The position numbers and the translations under genes were made by a program. A DNA stretch of 64,000 nt. It comes from CAVSJJ01 sp963728395. Lineage in GTDB: Bacteria > Actinomycetota > Actinomycetes > Actinomycetales > Dermatophilaceae. Within the stretch, counting starts at the first letter, position 1, and every line of letters begins with the position of its first letter. Where the stretch lies: contig CAVSJJ010000008.1 of assembly GCA_963728395.1 (NCBI GenBank), positions 496,001-560,000 on the forward strand. Reading direction: 5' to 3'. The notes beneath the pieces are model-generated. The model made no database searches, was not told where the DNA came from, and worked only from the letters and a program-made list of their open reading frames with translations. Of this stretch, positions 60,701-64,000 are shown piece after piece.

Positions 60701-61063
60701 ACCGCTCGCGTCCAGCGGGTCGGCGCGGACGGCAGCACCGACGCCAACACCGACACCGCGCTGACGCGGACGGGTGCCGGGGAGGTCTCGGTGAGCTGCA
60801 CGGCCGACGCCACCTGCTCCGACGGGGCCATCACCATCGCGGTGAGCAACTTCGGGTTCAGCAAGGAGATCCTCTGCCGGGTCTCGGACGGCAGCACCGG
60901 CTGGGGCGACCTCCGCTTCATGACGGGTTCGAGCGGCAGCGGCTCCCTCGACGTGCCGACGGCGTCGTTCTCCGCGGTCTCCGGGACGGACTACACGATC
61001 CGGTGCGACGACACGAACCCGAGCGTCGACGCCACCGTCTCGACGGGCTGGACGGCACCATGA
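54797..61063 (+). CDS. Giant Ig-like / fibronectin type III surface protein
   Basis: A 2088-residue protein starting at the GTG at 54797, five bases after GGAGGAGG. Order: basic cytoplasmic N-terminus, one membrane helix (about 36-55), a propeller-like region to ~410, a charged linker (EPKQNVTPDKPRTPTRSQRR), about ten cadherin/Ig-like repeats (~430-1500) marked by VLDNDSNPAG, VLANDFDPSG, VLDNDTHPAG and ILANDIQAVG, fibronectin III domains (~1530-1720: AYSFTVVAHNGVGDSD, TFTIKAYNDAGWGP) and further beta domains with paired cysteines. It heads a cluster with MoxR, DUF58 and transglutaminase genes, an association seen in other actinobacteria. Probably a long surface stalk; ligand unknown. Confidence 0.87.
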   Translation: MTRVRSLLHLPASSFRRLARAGEGRTRARARAHRRAVAGTAVLALAAGALTYAAMRDEGYTTERVEPNDGAVWVTNNRTGLYGRLSTPAAALDVAFPSFDPDLSSHQLDVVQSAGTVVARDDAANRLTPVDVRTGALVKEHSISLPAADAVEVGGGTVAVLDPETGTLRASWAPADEPASLEGLAEVAQPLATLEQASGVSAADGFGLAVADTGTVLAVSATGQLVTLRPNPATARFSRSVRSLGAGFQKVQVAAVGSAPLVVDTVGLSAVLPDGTQTQLPATVSGGVLQAGPVGSDSALIATQTSLLSLDLRTGEVTPAFTEASGPPTAPIQVDGCRYAAWGGTPGLVVGGCAGRAPEPISLQDPLDLQTPQLRINRQSAVLNEGHSGAVWDLATGRRLDDWASVAPPPEPKQNVTPDKPRTPTRSQRRPKAEDDDLGARPGRTSVLHVLDNDSNPAGSVLSIRSVTNPQPATATLSIAPDGQSIQISMASGSADVAFGYTIDDAKGNDSSARVTVHARQPRQNGRPVLRQGYEAELHTVANQGRVSIPVIGDWRDPDGDPVVLASASDGTRPVPVSADGRLQYNAPQASGPRTIDYVVSDGRAEATGRQAVEVLPKNSAQTSPATTEPDVARGQTGSPIVIRPLDNDLPGTDPTTPSARLALAGDVVAPDGTTTSTNRKAGEVTLTAGAPGTYLLTYTASYGDAPYARGTIRVDVTKKVTRSDKPTAMLDQAVVYGTNPTIVDVLANDFDPSGRLLAVQSAGADLAQDLEVAVIRGRWLRIQPIRPTVAPNPQRVTYTITNGVTGTVTGEVAVQQLAPPKNRRPDPADDYASVRSGDTVAIPVLDNDTHPAGEPLTLLTQVEGAEHAGMLQVHGPSGTTTDVGGAYASGRVVRYQAPTVTRRMTVTVTYVAEDPEGNRAAGTAYVTVVPPPTAERPDAAPNPPQIEGRVVAGDTMTIQIPTSQADPDGDSVTLVGLGSAPRVGRVLETTLSSITYQAYPTSADTDQFTYVVSDRYGKVGTATIRIAVLPPGEPQPPVAVDDYVTAAPGSVLNLDILANDIQAVGDSVTVQPLGPLNPDLGDRASVDAETSTLTLRAPRDVVPLQVRYAIRGSSGADSVATVHVRTREGTDIPPVARNPVAEPAPGADSVTVDVLAAATDPDGGNAPLRVTQVFNTPDATIRGGRVTVPVGDTPQIVAYEIADEQGGVALGAIYAPSVGSGAPQVRANSLIRVGRNATTTLALEDVVVDPSGKTVMLTTDDQVSASPSNGLRVEAVGSAQLKVTGLRDYVGPAAISFQVTNGTSATDPEGQRALLTVPVQVGPETPVLRCPDAEFTVVLGGQSRPISIPELCHVWTAQPGEVDSLQFTGQFPNQEQGLSVANASPSTLLVSASGNAVPGTRADLDVTVPGSQARKATLHILVSEAEPPTLSPITVAGVKAGTTRTLDILGYIRTRLGDSVPSIVSITAGDPSAAGTVEKVGPTTIAITPAESAHGQIVRRITISDVADTTRQDRLATGYLTVEVLGHPGTPGRPAGTGEVASHEATLSWDTPATNGLPIDYYDVAWKGGTQRCAAAPCTITGLDNGTAYSFTVVAHNGVGDSDPSVPSAPITPDAVPGEPVDPHTLNPADGALDIAWSAAPVDGTPVTKYLVTWPGGSREVTGTTTTATGLDNLAETTFTIKAYNDAGWGPGATTSGQSAGHPPRPDAPKLTPTEIHGGEEQAVEVAWAAVSPNGPGPTTYTVHRSTGPNGQGTLVCGPTQATVCTAPTVTTDGTTYLYTVTAANPYYDSPASDQTSIIAAGTPGAFTGVSATPTGTSKQVDLAFTSPPAHDSGLTITCVVDGATCGSWDAPADPKDFTARIDVPEYGIQPTFTLTATNSTGSSTARVTSDIVSGPLGQIQIGPDLHAEGPYAVFSVSVDPRGSPAQVVVEVRADGTRVFSKTTTTGTGPYSDTLEVKAGFGKNVRVTARVQRVGADGSTDANTDTALTRTGAGEVSVSCTADATCSDGAITIAVSNFGFSKEILCRVSDGSTGWGDLRFMTGSSGSGSLDVPTASFSAVSGTDYTIRCDDTNPSVDATVSTGWTAP

Positions 61064-61157
61064 TCACCGCCCCGACGATGATGGGTATGCCGTGCCTCCA
61101 CCCCGGCGCGCGACCACTGCCGGCTTCATTCCCGACCGCGGACGAAAGGCCCACCCG

Positions 61158-62165
61158 ATGAGCACACCCGCCGCCCGGGTCTCGCTGGCCCGGGCCGACC
61201 AGATCGCCTGGTTCGCCGAGACCTTCGAGCGCCTCGTCGACAATGTGAGCGCGGCGGTCCTCGGCAAGCGCCACGTCGTCAGCCTCGCGATCACCTGCCT
61301 CGCCTCGGGAGGTCACCTCCTCCTCGAGGACGTCCCCGGCACCGGCAAGACGAGCCTCGCCCGGGCGCTGGCCAACACGGTCCAGGGCTCGCACAGCCGG
61401 GTCCAGTTCACCCCCGACCTGCTGCCGGCCGACGTCACCGGGGTCTCGATCTACGACCCGCTCAAGTCGCAGTTCGACTTCCACCCCGGCCCGGTCTTCG
61501 CCAACGTCGTCCTCGCCGACGAGATCAACCGCGCCTCGCCGAAGACCCAGTCCGCCCTCCTCGAGGTCATGGAGGAGGGCCAGGTCACGGTCGACGGCGT
61601 CACCCACCAGGTCCCCTCGCCGTTCATGGTCGTCGCCACCCAGAACCCCATCGAGCAGGCCGGGACCTACCGGCTCCCCGAGGCCCAGCTCGACCGGTTC
61701 CTCATGAAGACCGCGGTCGGCTACCCCGATGCCGCCTCGACCGTCGCCCTCCTCGGCGGCACGGCCGAGCGCGACCGGGCCCGGGCCGTCGGCGCCGTCA
61801 TCAGCACCGACGTCGTCGCCCAGCTGCGCGACGTCGCCCGCCGGGTCTACGTCAGCGACGAGCTCCTGCGCTACCTCCACGACGTCGCCGAGGCGACCCG
61901 CAACCACCGGCACGCCCGGCTCGGGATCTCGGTCCGCGGGCTGCTCGCCTATACCCACGTCGCCAAGGCGTGGGCTGCCGCCGAGGGACGCAACTACGTC
62001 GTGCCCGACGACCTCAAGGCCCTCGCCCTGCCCGTCATGGAGCACCGGCTGCTCCTCGACGCCGACGCCATCTTCGACGGCGCGACGAACGCGGAGGTCA
62101 TCGACGACGTCTTCGCGTCGGTGCCCGTTCCGGCGGGCCGCGGCCCGAACGGCGAGGTCGGGTGA
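61158..62165 (+). CDS. MoxR-family AAA+ ATPase
   Basis: A complete 335-residue MoxR ATPase with Walker A LLLEDVPGTGKT (ending at Thr65), Walker B VVLADEINRASPKTQSALLE, sensor 1 VVATQNPIEQAGTYRLPEAQ and an arginine finger near LDRFLM. The ATG at 61158 follows GAAAGG. MoxR proteins act as chaperones for partner VWA or DUF58 proteins. The GTG of the DUF58 gene overlaps its stop, so the two are made together. This differs from the partial AAA+ at the left edge, which has a VWA partner. Confidence 0.93.
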   Translation: MSTPAARVSLARADQIAWFAETFERLVDNVSAAVLGKRHVVSLAITCLASGGHLLLEDVPGTGKTSLARALANTVQGSHSRVQFTPDLLPADVTGVSIYDPLKSQFDFHPGPVFANVVLADEINRASPKTQSALLEVMEEGQVTVDGVTHQVPSPFMVVATQNPIEQAGTYRLPEAQLDRFLMKTAVGYPDAASTVALLGGTAERDRARAVGAVISTDVVAQLRDVARRVYVSDELLRYLHDVAEATRNHRHARLGISVRGLLAYTHVAKAWAAAEGRNYVVPDDLKALALPVMEHRLLLDADAIFDGATNAEVIDDVFASVPVPAGRGPNGEVG

Positions 62166-63352
62166 GGCCCGTCCTCGCCCTCCTGCGGCCCTACCTCGCC
62201 GTCGTGACGCGGCTGGGCTGGGGGTTCGTGCTGACCGGGGCCGTGCTCTGGGTCGTCGGCAGCGTGCTGGGCTGGGCCGAGCTGCGGATCGCCGCGATCG
62301 CGGCATACGTCCTGGTCGCCCTGTCGATCCTGCTCACCCTCGGCGGCACGAACCTGCGGCTTCGGGTGTGGCTCATGCCGCAGCGGGTCGCCGCCGGCGG
62401 CACGGCACAGGCCACGCTGACGGCGGTCAACCGGGGCCGGGCCAGCCCGCCCGCGACGATCGAGCTGCCCGTCGGCGAGACCGTCGCGACGTTCGCCGTG
62501 CCGCCGCTGCGCCCGGCGGAGCAGTACCGCTCCTTCTTCGACGTCCCCACGCTCCGGCGCGGGGTCATCACCGTCGGCCCGGTGACGACCGTGCGCGGCG
62601 ACCCGTTCGGGCTGGCCCGCCGCGAGGTGAGCCGCGCCGAGGCCGTCGAGCTGTTCGTCCACCCCGAGATCATCCCGCTCCCCTCGCTCGACGCCGGGCT
62701 CGTCCGGGACCTCGAGGGACGCGCAACGAGCGACCCCTCGGCGAGCGACCTCGACTTCCACACCCTGCGCGGCTACCAGCCCGGCGACGAGCGGCGCCAC
62801 GTCCACTGGCGCTCGTCCGCCAAGGCCAGCGCCGCCCGGGGCACGACGACGCTGCTCGTGAAGAGCTACACCGACACCCGCCGCTCGCACGTCGGCGTCC
62901 TCTTCGACGCCCGCAGCGCGAGCTACCTGGACGACGACGCCTTCGAGACCGGGATCGTCGTGGCGGCGTCGGTCGCCGTGCGCGCCCTGCGCGACGAGAT
63001 GGACGTCACCGTCGTCGCCGGCGACCACGCCGTCGACCGCAGCGGGATCCCCCGCACCCTCGACGGCTTCGCCCGGGTCACCCCGACCTCGACCGGCCTG
63101 CCGGCGCTCGCCGCCCGGCTCGAGACGATCGCGCCCGCGACGAGCATCGTCCTGCTCGTCACCGGCTCAGAGAACCCGTTCACCGACCTGCGCCGTTCGA
63201 CCGCCCAGTTCGGCCCCCAGGTGCGGGTCCTGGCGCTGCGAGTGCGTCCCGGACATGCCAGCTCGATGGCCTCGGCCTACGGGCTCACCGTCCTGTCGAT
63301 GGGCGACCTCGGCGACCTCGCCCGGCTCATCTCGGTCGGCGGCCTGGCATGA
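62162..63352 (+). CDS. DUF58 domain membrane protein
   Basis: A 396-residue protein with two membrane helices near the N-terminus (about 18-58) and a DUF58 domain marked by DFHTLRGYQPGDERRHVHWR, followed by a VWA-like stretch (SHVGVLFDARSASY). The GTG overlaps the MoxR stop (GTGA), and its own stop overlaps the transglutaminase ATG. MoxR-DUF58-TgpA is a conserved trio of unknown biochemical role at the membrane. Confidence 0.92.
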   Translation: MRPVLALLRPYLAVVTRLGWGFVLTGAVLWVVGSVLGWAELRIAAIAAYVLVALSILLTLGGTNLRLRVWLMPQRVAAGGTAQATLTAVNRGRASPPATIELPVGETVATFAVPPLRPAEQYRSFFDVPTLRRGVITVGPVTTVRGDPFGLARREVSRAEAVELFVHPEIIPLPSLDAGLVRDLEGRATSDPSASDLDFHTLRGYQPGDERRHVHWRSSAKASAARGTTTLLVKSYTDTRRSHVGVLFDARSASYLDDDAFETGIVVAASVAVRALRDEMDVTVVAGDHAVDRSGIPRTLDGFARVTPTSTGLPALAARLETIAPATSIVLLVTGSENPFTDLRRSTAQFGPQVRVLALRVRPGHASSMASAYGLTVLSMGDLGDLARLISVGGLA

Positions 63353-64000
63353 GCTCCTCGGTCCGATCCGTCGCCCGCTCGGTGCCGCGGCCGTCCCTCC
63401 GACGCCGGCCCAGCCAGCATGGCGTCCGCGGCCGGGTCAGCGCCGCCGCTCTCACCGACGGCGTCGCCGTCGTTCTGCTCGTCCTCGTCGCGATGACCGT
63501 CCTGGACGGCACCTTCGACGGACCGTGGTTCCTCGTCTCGGCGCTCACCGGCGCCCTCGGCGGCGTGGCCGCGGCCGCCCTCATCCACTGGCTCCGCGCG
63601 CCGATGGTCGCCCTCGCCCTTCCCGTCGTCGTCCTCGGCTTCGTCCTCGGCCCGCCCGCCGCCCTCCGTTCCACCGCGGCCGGTGGGCTGCCGGGCCCCA
63701 CCGGTCTCGCCGAGATGTGGAACGCCCTCGTCGGCGGCTGGAAGGAGCTCCTCACGACGTTGCCGCCGGTCTCCAGCACGGGACGGCTGACGACGATCCC
63801 GTTCCTGCTCTCCCTCGCCGGCGCCGCCATCGGCTTCCTCCTCGCCCGGCGCTGGCGGCACCCGCACCTGCCCATCATCGGGCCGGCGATCGCGCTCGTC
63901 GGCGCGATCGTCCTCGGCCTGTCCGCGCCCGGCGGGATCGCCCCGCGCGCCCTGGGCTTCCTCGTCCTCGCCGTCGCCTGGGGTGCCGAGCGGCGACGAC
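63349..64000 (+). CDS. TgpA-like transglutaminase membrane protein (3' partial)
   Basis: The ATG at 63349 overlaps the DUF58 stop, and the frame stays open to the right edge (217 residues seen). The visible part has a basic start (MSSSVRSVARSVPRPSLRRR) and several membrane helices (GVAVVLLVLVAMTVL; WFLVSALTGALGGVAAAALI; MVALALPVVVLGFVLG; FLLSLAGAAIGFLLA; IIGPAIALVGAIVLGL), as in the N-terminus of TgpA/DUF3488 proteins. The catalytic transglutaminase domain would lie beyond the window, so identity rests on topology and the MoxR-DUF58 context. Confidence 0.75.
   Translation, partial: MSSSVRSVARSVPRPSLRRRPSQHGVRGRVSAAALTDGVAVVLLVLVAMTVLDGTFDGPWFLVSALTGALGGVAAAALIHWLRAPMVALALPVVVLGFVLGPPAALRSTAAGGLPGPTGLAEMWNALVGGWKELLTTLPPVSSTGRLTTIPFLLSLAGAAIGFLLARRWRHPHLPIIGPAIALVGAIVLGLSAPGGIAPRALGFLVLAVAWGAERRR

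Larger units (their letters stand above)
949..62308. repeat. Iterated 8-mer GTATGCCG / CGGCATAC, at least 38 copies
   Basis: GTATGCCG on the plus strand starts at 949, 2680, 5431, 8430, 11633, 19236, 22580, 23486, 27033, 28337, 39010, 46123, 48488, 54486, 54949, 55810 and 61085. CGGCATAC starts at 1341, 2874, 4206, 5700, 10839, 13700, 16385, 21886, 24082, 30368, 31727, 34567, 37139, 38604, 42903, 48980, 52657, 53518, 54167, 59559 and 62301. Every GTATGCC I found is followed by G. Copies lie in genes of either strand, in different frames and in five intergenic gaps. Counted by eye, so some may be missed. Confidence 0.8.

Noticed and set aside
949..62308. Reading the GTATGCCG motif as a KOPS-type chromosome-orienting sequence
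   Set aside because: Orientation is mixed (17 versus 21) with no switch point, whereas KOPS-like motifs are strongly strand-biased. Chi-like use is disfavoured for the same reason, though 64 kb is short.
1..64000. tRNA, rRNA, CRISPR array, insertion sequence or prophage
   Set aside because: I looked for clover-leaf arms with CCA ends, rRNA stretches, regularly spaced repeats, transposase or integrase motifs and phage structural genes, and found none.

Overview
The window is about 64 kb of very GC-rich chromosome packed with genes on both strands. The gene content is actinobacterial, close to Actinomycetota such as the Intrasporangiaceae; that family is a guess from composition and gene neighbourhoods. 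Several blocks mirror Mycobacterium tuberculosis neighbourhoods: the Rv0958/Rv0959 AAA+VWA pair, the Rv0861c/Rv0862c XPB helicase pair, the cspB-DUF3027-DUF2530-MarR region, mprA-mprB-pepD, lpqY-sugABC and pitA-Rv0544c-Rv0543c. I see no prophage, insertion sequence, CRISPR array, tRNA or rRNA. It reads as core chromosome with one decayed drug-efflux locus.

Layout. 0-3 kb: truncated AAA+ ATPase and its VWA partner, meeting tail to tail a secreted protein with three C-terminal repeats (2.9-6.3 kb). 6.4-8.2 kb: MarR, MFS exporter and a 28-residue membrane peptide. 8.5-13.8 kb: purine permease, DUF2530, DUF3027, cold-shock protein, a second MFS and a membrane-anchored DUF5666-like protein. 14.1-17.9 kb: OpuC-type compatible-solute ABC importer whose binding-protein gene lies convergent to the operon. 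18.3-25.1 kb: helicase-associated/WYL-like protein, HMG-CoA lyase, DUF4190 protein, XPB helicase and an anchored protein. 25.5-29.1 kb: MprA-MprB-PepD-like envelope-stress module. 29.3-31.9 kb: DUF2339 and HD proteins. 31.9-36.3 kb: LpqY-SugABC-like sugar importer. 36.5-41.4 kb: quinone oxidoreductase, OsmC, DUF4031-NUDIX fusion, broken TetR/MFS pair, ABC-F protein. 41.5-49 kb: solitary WXG100 protein, MacB-like ABC transporter divergent from a DUF6069-kinase-regulator operon, PadR-HAAS pair. 49-54.5 kb: groEL with two CIRCE operators, PitA operon, tandem DUF3349 protein, DUF3263, HAD phosphatase. 54.8-64 kb: a 2088-residue Ig/FnIII surface protein followed by MoxR, DUF58 and TgpA-like transglutaminase genes, running off the right edge.

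Expression signals. Many starts are preceded by a TANNNT -10 box ending 6-7 bases before the start codon, the geometry of leaderless transcripts. GC-rich hairpins separate most convergent pairs. Overlapping ATGA/GTGA stop-starts tie operons together.

Most unusual signal. The 8-mer GTATGCCG (complement CGGCATAC) occurs at least 38 times, roughly every 1.7 kb, in both orientations, in several reading frames and between genes. It appears to impose codons that are otherwise rare here (TAT, GCA, ATA, CAT). It behaves as a DNA-level iterated motif rather than a by-product of protein sequence, and I know of no description of it.
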